A stretch of DNA of 64,000 nucleotides from Paenibacillus castaneae (lineage in GTDB: Bacteria > Bacillota > Bacilli > Paenibacillales > Paenibacillaceae): positions 599,272-663,271 of the forward strand of contig NZ_KZ614144.1 of the NCBI RefSeq assembly GCF_002884445.1, read 5' to 3'. This document shows positions 43,901 through 52,360 of the stretch, piece after piece. Position 1 is the stretch's first letter. Every line of letters starts with the position of its first letter. Position numbers and translations under genes: made by a program. A model generated the notes under the pieces. The model was not told where the DNA came from and did no database searches. It worked only from the letters and a program-made list of their open reading frames with translations.

Positions 43901-46900
43901 TGAAACAAGAAGAAGAATTGTTGGCGAAAAAGGGAAAAGGAACCTGTGATTCTGGAGTTGTATTGGATACATTCACGATTCAATCTGCGGATACATCTGA
44001 GGTACCATCACCAGCATCAGCAGACATCAGTGTATTGAAAGTGAATGGTCAGCCTCTAAGTGGTTTTGATCATGGTCAACTAGATTACGAAGTAAATGTA
44101 AGCAATGATATAGAGTTTGCCGTTGTTACAACAACTCTTACAGGTTCGGATGCGAAAGTTGTTGTAACAGGTGGAAATAACTTGGTAATAGGTGAAAACT
44201 TGGTATATGTAACAATTAATCAGAATGATACTGAAGTTAAAAAGTATACGATTAAAGTCAATCGCGAGGGAAGTTCCGGCGAGGGTATGACTGGAACAGG
44301 AAAAGAGAGTGATCCATTTATTATCAAGACTGCAGCTCATCTCGATAGTATTCGCGATAAATTGGGTCAGACGAGTCAACCGGGGGATTATGCATGGCAT
44401 TATAAGCTTGGTGCTGACATCGATCTAGATAGATTTGATGCTGGAGACGGCAAAGGTTGGATGCCGATCGGGACAATGGCTAATCCATTCTATGGTTCGC
44501 TTGATGGCAACGGCTATGTAATCAGCAATTTGTTCATCAACCGTCCGGACATTTCTAAAGATGTGGGATTATTCGGTTATTCGAAAGGGAAAGTCATTTT
44601 CAAAAACATCAGACTGGAAAACGTCCATGTCACAGGACAAACCGAAGTAGGCGCATTAATTGGTCTTATGAGTGATCAACAGCCTAGTGTCATTGAAAAT
44701 ACTTACGCCACCGGCGTAGTAAAAGGGACTGGATCAGTCGGCGGATTAATTGGCGATCTGCAGCACACAACCATTTTGAACAGCTATGCGATTGTAGATG
44801 TAACCGGGAACAATAGTAATGTAGGAGGACTAGCCGGGAAAACATCCTCATCTGCTGCAAAAGAAAGAATTATTAATAGTTATTCGGCAGGAAAGGTGTC
44901 GATCGGAGGCGGAATTCTCGGAGGCGGCAGTGCTACCTCTCCACAAGTTGTATCTTCTTATTGGGATCTCGTTACATCGGCTAGACCAACAAGCTTTAGC
45001 GGCGGCGTAGGAAAATCGACCGCGGATATGAAGAAACAATCCACGTTTGTGGGTTGGGATTTCGACAACTTATGGACAATATCCGAAGGAGTGAGTTATC
45101 CAACGCACAGAAGCCTGCGACCGGATGCAATGGAGAATGTTAATTTGTCGGGACTAAGCATCAATGGCATCCCTCTGGCTGGTTTTTCAGCTGATAAATT
45201 AACGGGTTATACAATGAACGTTTTGAAAGACGTCAATTCTGTAACCGTATCTGCGACATTCGTAGCGGATTCGAACACGAAGCTCGAGGTTACGGGAGGA
45301 AGCGCTTTGGTTTTCGGGCCGAATCTTGTTAAGGTAACGGTAACGGCACAAGATTCAACGATACAAGCTTATGAGATAACCGTGAGCCGTGAGGCGGATG
45401 TAAAATCTTCGAAAAAGAACTTGGCGGATCTCAAAGTCAATGGAAAAACGTTCGAAGGGTTTGACCCAAGTGTCCATTATTATATGATGGATGTATCTCA
45501 CGGTACGACCGAATTGACGGTAGAAGCAGCCGTTGAGGAAGGTTCGAATGCAATGCTGGATATTGGTGTCGTCGGTAAGCTTGCCCTATCAGGCAACACG
45601 GTAAGCAATTTGCAGGTAGCCGATAATACGGTTAAGTTTACAGTAACCGCGGAAGACGGAACCAAACAAATTTATTTATTGGTCATTACACGTGGGCCGT
45701 ATATCCCCACACCAGAAGAAACGATGTCGGGTTCTGGTTCGATTACTGATCCGTATATCGTAACATCTGCGATACATCTTAACTTGATCCGGGATAATCT
45801 GTCTGCCCACTTTAAACAAGGGGCGAATATAGATTTGTCTGGATATAGTGCAGCTGACGGATTGGGCTGGCTACCGATTGGGGATAGTGTTGCTCAATTC
45901 CGAGGATCTTACGACGGTAATGGCTACAAGATAACCGGTTTAACAATCAATCGACCTACTATGGACTATGTGGGACTTTTCAGTTATTCGACAGGAATTC
46001 ATTATAAAAATGTTAGATTGGAAGACGTAAACGTAACCGGGAAGAATAGGGTCGGCGGATTGGTTGCCTATATGGGCGGAAGCGGGTCCATTGCAAATTC
46101 AAGTGTAACAGGGTCGGTTACTGGAAATCAATATGTCGGAGGGTTAGTAGGAGGAGGTCAACGATCACCGATATCTAATAGCTACACAGATGTAAAGGTA
46201 ACCGGCGTTCAGTACGTTGGAGGACTCACTGGATATCTGGATAACCAAAATGATGTTTTCGGTAAGGTTACCAATAGCTACTCTGTTGGAGAAGTGTCCG
46301 GACAAACCGATGTTGGCGGGTTGATCGGCGGCGTTAAGGACGGTCCTTCACCGAAGTATTCCATAACTTCATCCTATTGGGATACCCAAAGTTCCAATCA
46401 GCTTACTAGTGTCTATGGAACGGGTAAAACGACAGCGGAAATGAAGATGAAATCTACATTTGTTGGATGGGATTTTGTTAAAGTATGGGAGATTAATGAA
46501 GGAAATGACTATCCTAGACATCGGACAAATCCTGTATCATCGAATGCAGAGCTAACTGACCTGAAAGTGGATGGAACTACTGTTAGTGGGTTTAACAGCA
46601 ATAAGTTGGATTATATCGTGAATGTACCGAATACCACTTCTTCCACGGTGGTAACTTACACGAAGGCTGACGAGAATGCGACGGTTGTCATCAGTGGCGG
46701 AAGCAATTTGGTTGTTGGAAACAACACCGTAAAAGTAACTGTGACTGCACAAGACTTGTCAACAAAGAAAGTTTTTGTTATCACAATCAAACGTGCACCG
46801 TCGTCAAATGCAAATCTTAGCGATTTGAAGATAGACGGTACTACAGTAAGCGGGTTCAGTGCAAACAAGTTGATCTATATTATGAATGTACCGAATAGCA

Positions 46901-48333
46901 CGACTTCGTTAGCGGTATCCTACACGAAATCGGATGTAAAAGCCAAGGTCGAAGTGAGCAATACAAACAATCTCGTGGTTGGGGCAAACACGGTAACGGT
47001 GAAGGTGGTAGCAGAAGATAACACAGAAAAAGAGTACGTTATTATCGTTAACCGAGCAGTTGCAAACAACAGCAGCAGTAGCAATTCAAAACTGAGCGAC
47101 CTGAAGGTAAACGGAACGACAGTGAGCGAATTTAGATCAGACAAGTTGATCTATGTCATGAATGTGCCGAATAGCACCGATTCGGTGACGGTATCGTACA
47201 CGAAACAGGACGAGAATGCCACTGTTGAAGTGAGCGGTGCAAATGGCCTTGTGGTAGGGGCAAACACGGTAACGGTGAAGGTGGTAGCAGAAGATAACAC
47301 AGAAAAAGAGTATGTTATTATCGTTAACCGAGCAGTTGCAAACAACAGCGGCGGTAGCATTCCAGTCATTATCGTACCTCCTAAAGAGAACCAAGTGAAA
47401 TTACCCGCCGGTAAAGGCGGAACAACTAGCTTTGAAGAATCCATGATCATTACAATACCTGAAGGCGCAACCCAACAGGAATTAAATTTATCGGTAGAGA
47501 AAGTGAAGGAAACTTCACAACTCATTACAGATAAGGATGTTCTTCTTAGCCCAATCTTTGAAATTTTGAAAAACTTCACTAAGAACTTCTCTATTCCGGT
47601 TACGCTCACCTTCGTAATCGACCCGCATAAACTTGGAGAAGGTCAAACTGCATCTGTATTCTTCTATGACGAGGATAAAAAGGTTTGGGTGGAAATCGGA
47701 GGTATTGCAAGCGGCTATCATGTTACAGTTGAAGTGAATCACTTCACCAAATTTGCGGTTTTTGCCGTAGACAAGAAGTCTATGAATCCAGATACGGTGT
47801 TCAGCGACATTGCAAGCCATTGGGCGATGGATAGCATAAAATTGGCTGCATCTAAAGGCATAGTAAGCGGCTATGCTGACGGTACGTTCAAACCTGATGG
47901 AACTGTTACACGCGCTGAGTTCTCAGTCATGCTGGCCAATGCGCTGAACCTTCAAGGTGATGGGGCTGTCCTGAACTTTACCGACGAAGCAACCATTGGC
48001 TCGTGGGCTAGGAAAGCAATTTCACAAGCGGTGCAAGCAGGCATTGTCAAAGGATACGGGGACGGCAGTTTTAGGCCAAATGCTAAAGTTAGCCGCGCTG
48101 AGATGGTTATGATGCTGGCAAATGCGCTTGGCATCGTGCAAGATTCAAGGGCTTCAACCTCATTTGCTGATGATGCCGACATTCCGGTATGGGCTAAAGC
48201 AGCAGTTGAAGCAGCGGTAGAAAGTGGTATCGTTAAAGGCCGTAGCAACAATCGGTTTGCTCCGAAGGACACAGCGACAAGAGCGGAAGCGGTTACGGTT
48301 CTACTTAAAGCGCTTGAGTTCAAACACAACTAG
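40933..48333 (+). CDS. Giant SLH-anchored surface protein with glycosidase and metallophosphatase domains
   Basis: A 2466-residue secreted protein. In order: signal peptide (cleavage near AEA, residue 38); GH39-like barrel (about 41-450) with candidate catalytic E184 in QIWNEF and E321 in WFSEYY; CBM-like beta-sandwich (460-590); Fn3-like domain (605-690) and metallophosphoesterase (700-1015) as in purple acid phosphatases, with TTGDVGS, GLGDYTY, GNHEWD and NGHNHNYE metal motifs; cadherin-like beta-sandwich 1 (1030-1113); GLUG region 1 (1117-1400); cadherin-like 2 and 3 (1401-1590); GLUG region 2 (1595-1868); cadherin-like 4-6 (1870-2136); a ZU5-like domain (2155-2280); three SLH domains (2290-2466). 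SLH domains bind pyruvylated wall polymers. It would cleave and dephosphorylate a glycan at the cell surface. AGGAGGG precedes the ATG. Confidence 0.88.
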   Translation: MSIRKMRRSKYKMLNMILAAALILGLCSAGLAPSPAEASSLTPIVDVDTTIMDGTSNLSLGVTHTHKFWEAGEAEAVQRAKDLLKPVINFQNVHIMGWGAENPWKSKDEDIDYSSLDKRINMMRELGGELVITFCTAPGWMKTSGNDWNMDDRVKDEHVDDFAYLAAEIAKNYPDVKHFQIWNEFKGYWNGNIVNSDGTKGNYDYIKYTEMYNKVYTAVKEVRPDAVVGGFYLSLTGDGSETLRYQGNNTHVPFNAKDMDAMEYWLTHKVGADFIALDRWFKDWNNPNKITLEDGLELAWVYGKAIEDIKAKTDLPIWFSEYYSHQNAEDSSPYVGAAMASIYYHMIKAAGGREINALLWNPTEGEDFVKHNLFTSTDNAGGGQPTPHYYVYKGMHDYFSAGKRLVKATSSDPNIEVLATVEKTMLINKYKFPRDVRVNGRIITLDAYEVRFMDPPLVTVNVDDTHPNLIYTGHWNTDRTNTGFFGQTQTFIDADPGIESSVELTFTGNEISWYYAKGLNRGVTDVYIDGVKEATVDLYTPVWEGPSSLFYKQWDQVGTHTIKLVPKAEKHPDSTSYYSGIDRFEFIGYNLAVEEQVEEPDSGKAEQIHFTLTGPHSVTFDWKAGPDEIHYWETSSDVKAVQAGEPDIVPMSSEGPWREARITGLKPDTTYHYYINEDEEYTFRTAPIPGNMPEKKLPNGNSGFKFVTTGDVGSTLNHGRSVGPINELIASLNADVYFGLGDYTYANTQSDMTFGMRVVERHFNDVMLWSTHVPFMPLWGNHEWDRPGDNLTNYKGRFDLPNSRTEASSPKISYGKGDWNWFDYGNTRFIIQPEPYNTETWSNWVEQVDPIYEQAQLDPNITFIVTLTHRQVWATSSRTSDSTLQSMFRNFAKKYPKYVLHLNGHNHNYERTNPEVTDGVVFITVGTGGVDLNGPPIVDGCIWSECPAPDWSAERFYQWGALQLTFEEDKIAGEFYCGPSGGFMNAEQRLKQEEELLAKKGKGTCDSGVVLDTFTIQSADTSEVPSPASADISVLKVNGQPLSGFDHGQLDYEVNVSNDIEFAVVTTTLTGSDAKVVVTGGNNLVIGENLVYVTINQNDTEVKKYTIKVNREGSSGEGMTGTGKESDPFIIKTAAHLDSIRDKLGQTSQPGDYAWHYKLGADIDLDRFDAGDGKGWMPIGTMANPFYGSLDGNGYVISNLFINRPDISKDVGLFGYSKGKVIFKNIRLENVHVTGQTEVGALIGLMSDQQPSVIENTYATGVVKGTGSVGGLIGDLQHTTILNSYAIVDVTGNNSNVGGLAGKTSSSAAKERIINSYSAGKVSIGGGILGGGSATSPQVVSSYWDLVTSARPTSFSGGVGKSTADMKKQSTFVGWDFDNLWTISEGVSYPTHRSLRPDAMENVNLSGLSINGIPLAGFSADKLTGYTMNVLKDVNSVTVSATFVADSNTKLEVTGGSALVFGPNLVKVTVTAQDSTIQAYEITVSREADVKSSKKNLADLKVNGKTFEGFDPSVHYYMMDVSHGTTELTVEAAVEEGSNAMLDIGVVGKLALSGNTVSNLQVADNTVKFTVTAEDGTKQIYLLVITRGPYIPTPEETMSGSGSITDPYIVTSAIHLNLIRDNLSAHFKQGANIDLSGYSAADGLGWLPIGDSVAQFRGSYDGNGYKITGLTINRPTMDYVGLFSYSTGIHYKNVRLEDVNVTGKNRVGGLVAYMGGSGSIANSSVTGSVTGNQYVGGLVGGGQRSPISNSYTDVKVTGVQYVGGLTGYLDNQNDVFGKVTNSYSVGEVSGQTDVGGLIGGVKDGPSPKYSITSSYWDTQSSNQLTSVYGTGKTTAEMKMKSTFVGWDFVKVWEINEGNDYPRHRTNPVSSNAELTDLKVDGTTVSGFNSNKLDYIVNVPNTTSSTVVTYTKADENATVVISGGSNLVVGNNTVKVTVTAQDLSTKKVFVITIKRAPSSNANLSDLKIDGTTVSGFSANKLIYIMNVPNSTTSLAVSYTKSDVKAKVEVSNTNNLVVGANTVTVKVVAEDNTEKEYVIIVNRAVANNSSSSNSKLSDLKVNGTTVSEFRSDKLIYVMNVPNSTDSVTVSYTKQDENATVEVSGANGLVVGANTVTVKVVAEDNTEKEYVIIVNRAVANNSGGSIPVIIVPPKENQVKLPAGKGGTTSFEESMIITIPEGATQQELNLSVEKVKETSQLITDKDVLLSPIFEILKNFTKNFSIPVTLTFVIDPHKLGEGQTASVFFYDEDKKVWVEIGGIASGYHVTVEVNHFTKFAVFAVDKKSMNPDTVFSDIASHWAMDSIKLAASKGIVSGYADGTFKPDGTVTRAEFSVMLANALNLQGDGAVLNFTDEATIGSWARKAISQAVQAGIVKGYGDGSFRPNAKVSRAEMVMMLANALGIVQDSRASTSFADDADIPVWAKAAVEAAVESGIVKGRSNNRFAPKDTATRAEAVTVLLKALEFKHN
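46981..47073 (+). repeat. 93-bp near-identical repeat, copy 1 (inside the giant gene)
   Basis: Differs from 47257-47349 at one base (C/T). It encodes the C-terminal half of cadherin-like domain 5 and the NNS linker. The copies are 276 bases apart, one domain length. Confidence 0.92.
47257..47349 (+). repeat. 93-bp near-identical repeat, copy 2
   Basis: Second copy, in cadherin-like domain 6. The near identity at DNA level shows a recent domain duplication or gene conversion and makes this stretch prone to length changes and assembly collapse. Confidence 0.92.
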
Positions 48334-48353
48334 AGAATCTTTCAATGAAAAGC

Positions 48354-48391
48354 AAGCGGATCGGGCTTAACAGCCTGATCCGCTTTTTTCG
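48354..48391 (+). terminator. Terminator after the giant surface-protein gene
   Basis: AAGCGGATCGGGCT pairs with AGCCTGATCCGCTT (one G-U), followed by TTTTC. A second hairpin ACGCTTGTT/AACAAGCGT with ATTATTTTT lies at 48442-48472. Confidence 0.88.
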
Positions 48392-48536
48392 TGCATATTC
48401 AATGAGGGAACTTGTTAAATTGAGAAACAAAACATGGAAACACGCTTGTTCTTAAACAAGCGTATTATTTTTGTGTTAAAATAATAAGATTGCATTATTT
48501 AACGATGTAAATAATAAATTAAGAAAGGATTAGCAT

Positions 48537-49175
48537 ATGAGTAAAAAGATTGTACAACGTGGCCTCCTTTTTGTACTTGGTATGATGCTGATGAGCATCG
48601 GCATTGTTTTAGTTACCAAATCAAATTTAGGTACATCACCGATTTCGACAATACCCTATGTAATGAGTATGATCTCACCGATGTCCTTTGGCGTTTTAAC
48701 ACTAATCGTTAGCATGGTATTTATTTTAATTGAAATTGCTATTTTGGGGCGTGCATTTCCAAAGTTCCAATATACACAGATTCTAGTCGGGCCTCTATTT
48801 GGCCTCTTTATTGACTTAAGCATGTTCTTATTCGATTTCACACCTCCATCCAACTACTTCCTTAAAGGATTTGCTCTTGTGGGGGGCTGTGCGGTTATAG
48901 CGTTGGGCATTTTCCTTCAGGTTAAAGCTAATTTCATTATCAATCCGGGTGAAGGCCTCGTTAAGGTGATATCCAGAAAGTTAAATAAAGAATTTGGTAC
49001 TGTAAAGATGGCATTTGACTGGACCCTCGTTATTATTGCTACACTAATCTCTCTCTTCGCTTTCCACAGTCTTAATGGCATTGGTATTGGCACGGTTGTG
49101 TCCGCATTTTTAGTAGGCTATTTTATTAAATTATTTGTCTCTATCGTCGCGAAAAAAGGACAATCACTTGCCTAA
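48537..49175 (+). CDS. YczE/YitT-like integral membrane protein
   Basis: A 212-residue membrane protein with about five to six helices. The N-terminal block RGLLFVLGMMLMSIGIVLVTKSNLGTSP-like and the FGVLT segment are characteristic of the YczE (YyaS/YitT) group. The molecular function of the group is not established; Bacillus YczE affects production of some secondary metabolites. AAAGGAT precedes the ATG. It stands between the SLH protein and the convergent accessory SecA gene. No link to either can be shown. Confidence 0.8.
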   Translation: MSKKIVQRGLLFVLGMMLMSIGIVLVTKSNLGTSPISTIPYVMSMISPMSFGVLTLIVSMVFILIEIAILGRAFPKFQYTQILVGPLFGLFIDLSMFLFDFTPPSNYFLKGFALVGGCAVIALGIFLQVKANFIINPGEGLVKVISRKLNKEFGTVKMAFDWTLVIIATLISLFAFHSLNGIGIGTVVSAFLVGYFIKLFVSIVAKKGQSLA

Positions 49176-49215
49176 AGCATGTACCAATGGATCCATTGGT
49201 ACATGCTTTTTTTTC
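49174..49215 (+). terminator. Terminator between yczE-like and secA2-like genes
   Basis: AAGCATGTACCAATGG pairs perfectly with CCATTGGTACATGCTT around AT, followed by TTTTTTTC on the plus strand. It begins at the yczE-like stop codon. Confidence 0.92.
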
Positions 49216-49255
49216 ACACAGCCGTTATTTCGTGCAGCAAGTGGGGACAACGCAA

Positions 49256-51547
49256 TCAGCCTTTGTTTAGTGCAGAAAATACCCGGTCGAATACTGGACT
49301 CAAAATCTTGCGAATATAATAAGCGATTATCGTCCCTGGGGTCCATGAGCTGCGATTATTCTGGATGTATTGATCGTTGATAATATAAGTCCGAGTGGAA
49401 GTAGGGCTCTTCAGACCGAACTTTTCCCACTCCGCCGGATCATTCGAACCTCCGAGTCTTGCGAGCATATTCGCCGACTCTCTATTTATTTTAGCCGGAA
49501 TTTGCTCGTATGCTTGGACGATTTGCATATGAAATTCGTCGATCGGATTGCGGCTAGCAAGGCTCTCCAAGTGGATGCTTTCGCGAATGTAAGAAGCGTA
49601 TGCCAGATGGTCGGCCCAGGACTCGTCGATATAAAAAAGCCGTACCCGCTGCTCAGAAGGGCTCATCTGCTTCTCGCCTTTCAAAATTCCGAGCCGCTCC
49701 TCGTATAGAATTCGCCTCTGATCCTCTACCATATCCGAATAACAGTTCAGTTCCTGGCGGATATGGAAGTTTTGGCCCATAGTAACGCGCTGAATATGCG
49801 CGATTTTGCTGCGGAGTACCGGCTTTTCGAGAGCCTCATCCTGCCTAAGATTGCGAAACTCTTTATCAATGCCGAAGCGAAGCAACAACTCGTCCTCCAA
49901 GCTTACAAAAAATATGGAAGCTCCCGGGTCCCCTTGGCGGCCAGAACGCCCGCGCAGTTGGTCGTCGATCCGCACGCTTTCGTTCACATGCGTACCAATC
50001 ACGTACAACCCGCCCAGCTTGGCGACAATTTCTGCTTGCGTGGGGTTGCCGCCGCCGAGGCGAATGTCGACGCCGCGTCCCGCCATATTCGTAGACACCG
50101 TCACGGCGCCGACTTCTCCCGCTCTGGCGATGATCTCGGCTTCTTTTGCGTCGTTTTTCGCATTCAGAACATGGCAAGGTACGTCGGCAGCCGCTAGCGC
50201 CTCCGCCAGCATATCAGACTCCTCAACGCTTGACGTACCAACGAGAATCGGACGTCCCGTCGCATGGACGGACGAGATTTCTTGTACAAGCGCCTTATGT
50301 TTGGCTTCTTTGTGAGTATAAATCCGGAGCGGATGGTCGATCCGGATGTTTGGCCGGTTCGGCAGAATTTGCACGACCTGCAGCGCATAAATATCTTCGA
50401 ATTCCATTGCGGAAGCGTGCGCGGTAGCCGTCATTCCGCAAATCTTGGGATACAGGCTAAGGAAGTGCTGAAGGGTAATCGTCCCGAGAATTTGCCCGCC
50501 GGCTGTCGACTGCAGCCCTTCTTTGGCCGCTAGCGCGGCTTGCAGCCCGTCTGGCAAATGCCTGTTCTCCGCCACGCGGCCGGTATATTCGTCGATTAGC
50601 TCGATTTTCCCGTCCCGGACGATATAATCGACGTCTTTTTTCAATAACGATTCCACATGCAGCGCGCAATTTAATGACGATAACAAATGACTATTATGGC
50701 TTTCGTACAAATTGCCGCATCCCAGCAGCGATTCCGCTTTCCAAGAACCCACTTCATTTAAATAAACGTTCCGCTGGAACTCGTCGAAGTCGTAATGCTC
50801 AACTTGCTTGAGCTGCCGAGCCACTTCTGCGATACGAATACCGTCGCTAATGGAAGAGCCCGGCTCGCCGGCAATGACTAGCGGCACCCGCGCTTCGTCG
50901 AGAAGCAGAGAATCCGCTTCGTCGACGATGACGTAGTGGAAAGGACGATGCACGGTATCGTCTTCGCCCAGTGCGATCGTGTCGCGCAAATAATCGAATC
51001 CCGCCTCTTTGGCCGTAACATAGGTTATATCTGCGGCGTACGCTTCCTGTTTCTCAGATAGGCTCATGCCCGCTTGAACCGAGTTTACGGTTAACCCGAG
51101 GAAACGATAGATCGGGCCCATCCACTCCGCATCTCGATTTGCCAAATAATCGTTAAAAGTCAGCACATGAACACCTTCGCCGGTCAACGCATTTAGATAA
51201 GCAGGCATAACAGCAGAGAGCGTTTTTCCTTCACCGGTATGCTGCTCGATCAGAAATCTCTCGTGCAGAGCGATGGCAGCCATGATCTGGACATCGTAAG
51301 GCTGTAATCGGAGCTTTCTCTTCGCTGCCTCGCAGACTAACGCATATGCATCGACAAGCAGCTCATCCAAAGGCGTACCCGATTTTGCTTCTTTTTGCAG
51401 CCGGAGGGATTCCGCTTGAAGCTGCCCATCGTCCCATGCTTCCAAATTCCGTTTCCTGATGAGCTTCGCTTTGTCCTGATAGACTTTCAGCTTATTCTGG
51501 GTTTCGCGGTCTTTGAATTTTTGCATCAACTTGACGGCTATATGCAT
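49256..51547 (-). CDS. secA2: Accessory protein-export ATPase (SecA2-like)
   Basis: A 763-residue SecA. Seen: Walker A TGEGKT (104-109), Walker B VDEADS (208-213), the ITYVTAKEAGFDYLRD block, the preprotein cross-linking region, the ATAHASAMEF-type motif (canonical SecA has TGTA), VGTSSVEESD, STNMAGRGVDIRLGGG and DDQLRGRSGRQGDPG. It is shorter than housekeeping SecA (about 840) and lacks the C-terminal linker and the zinc-binding Cys motif, which points to an accessory SecA2. In Bacillus anthracis SecA2 serves secretion of S-layer proteins, so the SLH protein less than 1 kb away is an attractive client. It follows the ABC-2 genes in the same direction after a 102-base gap. Confidence 0.88.
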   Translation of the reverse strand: MHIAVKLMQKFKDRETQNKLKVYQDKAKLIRKRNLEAWDDGQLQAESLRLQKEAKSGTPLDELLVDAYALVCEAAKRKLRLQPYDVQIMAAIALHERFLIEQHTGEGKTLSAVMPAYLNALTGEGVHVLTFNDYLANRDAEWMGPIYRFLGLTVNSVQAGMSLSEKQEAYAADITYVTAKEAGFDYLRDTIALGEDDTVHRPFHYVIVDEADSLLLDEARVPLVIAGEPGSSISDGIRIAEVARQLKQVEHYDFDEFQRNVYLNEVGSWKAESLLGCGNLYESHNSHLLSSLNCALHVESLLKKDVDYIVRDGKIELIDEYTGRVAENRHLPDGLQAALAAKEGLQSTAGGQILGTITLQHFLSLYPKICGMTATAHASAMEFEDIYALQVVQILPNRPNIRIDHPLRIYTHKEAKHKALVQEISSVHATGRPILVGTSSVEESDMLAEALAAADVPCHVLNAKNDAKEAEIIARAGEVGAVTVSTNMAGRGVDIRLGGGNPTQAEIVAKLGGLYVIGTHVNESVRIDDQLRGRSGRQGDPGASIFFVSLEDELLLRFGIDKEFRNLRQDEALEKPVLRSKIAHIQRVTMGQNFHIRQELNCYSDMVEDQRRILYEERLGILKGEKQMSPSEQRVRLFYIDESWADHLAYASYIRESIHLESLASRNPIDEFHMQIVQAYEQIPAKINRESANMLARLGGSNDPAEWEKFGLKSPTSTRTYIINDQYIQNNRSSWTPGTIIAYYIRKILSPVFDRVFSALNKG

Positions 51548-51649
51548 AGGAATTTGATCTCCCCTCAGTAGAAATACGCGATTCTAAAGTGGCTAAAATA
51601 TAATTCACGGTAACGCCATACGGCAAGCCGAACATCGAATAGTCCGTTC

Positions 51650-52360
51650 CTACTCATCCTTTAACCGTCGTTGATACAAAACAACAGATACAATCGTTAA
51701 TACAACCGTCCATGCCAAAGTAATGAGGAGGGGGGGGAATAAATCTCCCATCGTAAAGCCTGTATTGCGTACTTCTAGAAAATACACAAGTTGAGTGCTT
51801 GGTAAGTACTCCAACACTTTGAATATCGGAAAATCATCTACTAGTAACGTTCCCCATGGCGCCCCAGTGAATATGAATATCACAGGAAGTATAGTTAATG
51901 ATGCTTCAAGCACCGTCTTGGAGAATAAACCACATATCGTCCCCACTGCTGTGTATAGAATAATCGAAAGAATGATTACTGCCACAAATGCCCATATACT
52001 AGTTGGCTCATAGCCTAATATATACGTAACAATACCCAGAACAACAGCAGACATTACAAAGACTAAACTACTTTTACCGAACAAAACATCCATTGTCGTG
52101 GCCGGAGTCATCATTAATGATCGTAAAGTGTTGCGCTCCTTTTCTTCCGCAATCAAGCATGCTTGTGTGAAGCATGACAGTATCACAAACGAAAGATTTA
52201 GAACTACAGCGAAAATTCCAGGCACAGACGGGTCTACACTTCGAAAAAGAAGTGCAAGGATAATTGGGAAAATCAACATAATGGAGACGGCATAATTGCG
52301 TGTGAACTCTTTGTAATCCTTCACAAATATCGCCCGGGCACGTTTTAATGAGATACTCAT
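51650..52360 (-). CDS. ABC-2 type transporter permease
   Basis: A 236-residue membrane protein with about six helices and the ABC-2 pattern: a cytosolic start RARAIFVKDYKEFTRN, a long loop with EEKERNTLRSLMMTPATTMDVLFGKS (coupling helix region), and a C-terminal helix ending in RRLK. It forms the exporter with the ATPase encoded immediately upstream, whose TGA overlaps this ATG (ATGA). The cargo is unknown; such pairs export peptides, lipids or antibiotics, or give bacteriocin immunity. Confidence 0.88.
   Translation of the reverse strand: MSISLKRARAIFVKDYKEFTRNYAVSIMLIFPIILALLFRSVDPSVPGIFAVVLNLSFVILSCFTQACLIAEEKERNTLRSLMMTPATTMDVLFGKSSLVFVMSAVVLGIVTYILGYEPTSIWAFVAVIILSIILYTAVGTICGLFSKTVLEASLTILPVIFIFTGAPWGTLLVDDFPIFKVLEYLPSTQLVYFLEVRNTGFTMGDLFPPLLITLAWTVVLTIVSVVLYQRRLKDE

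Noticed and set aside
46540-47350. CRISPR-like repeats
   Set aside because: The repeats encode tandem cadherin-like protein domains; unit size and variation do not fit CRISPR.
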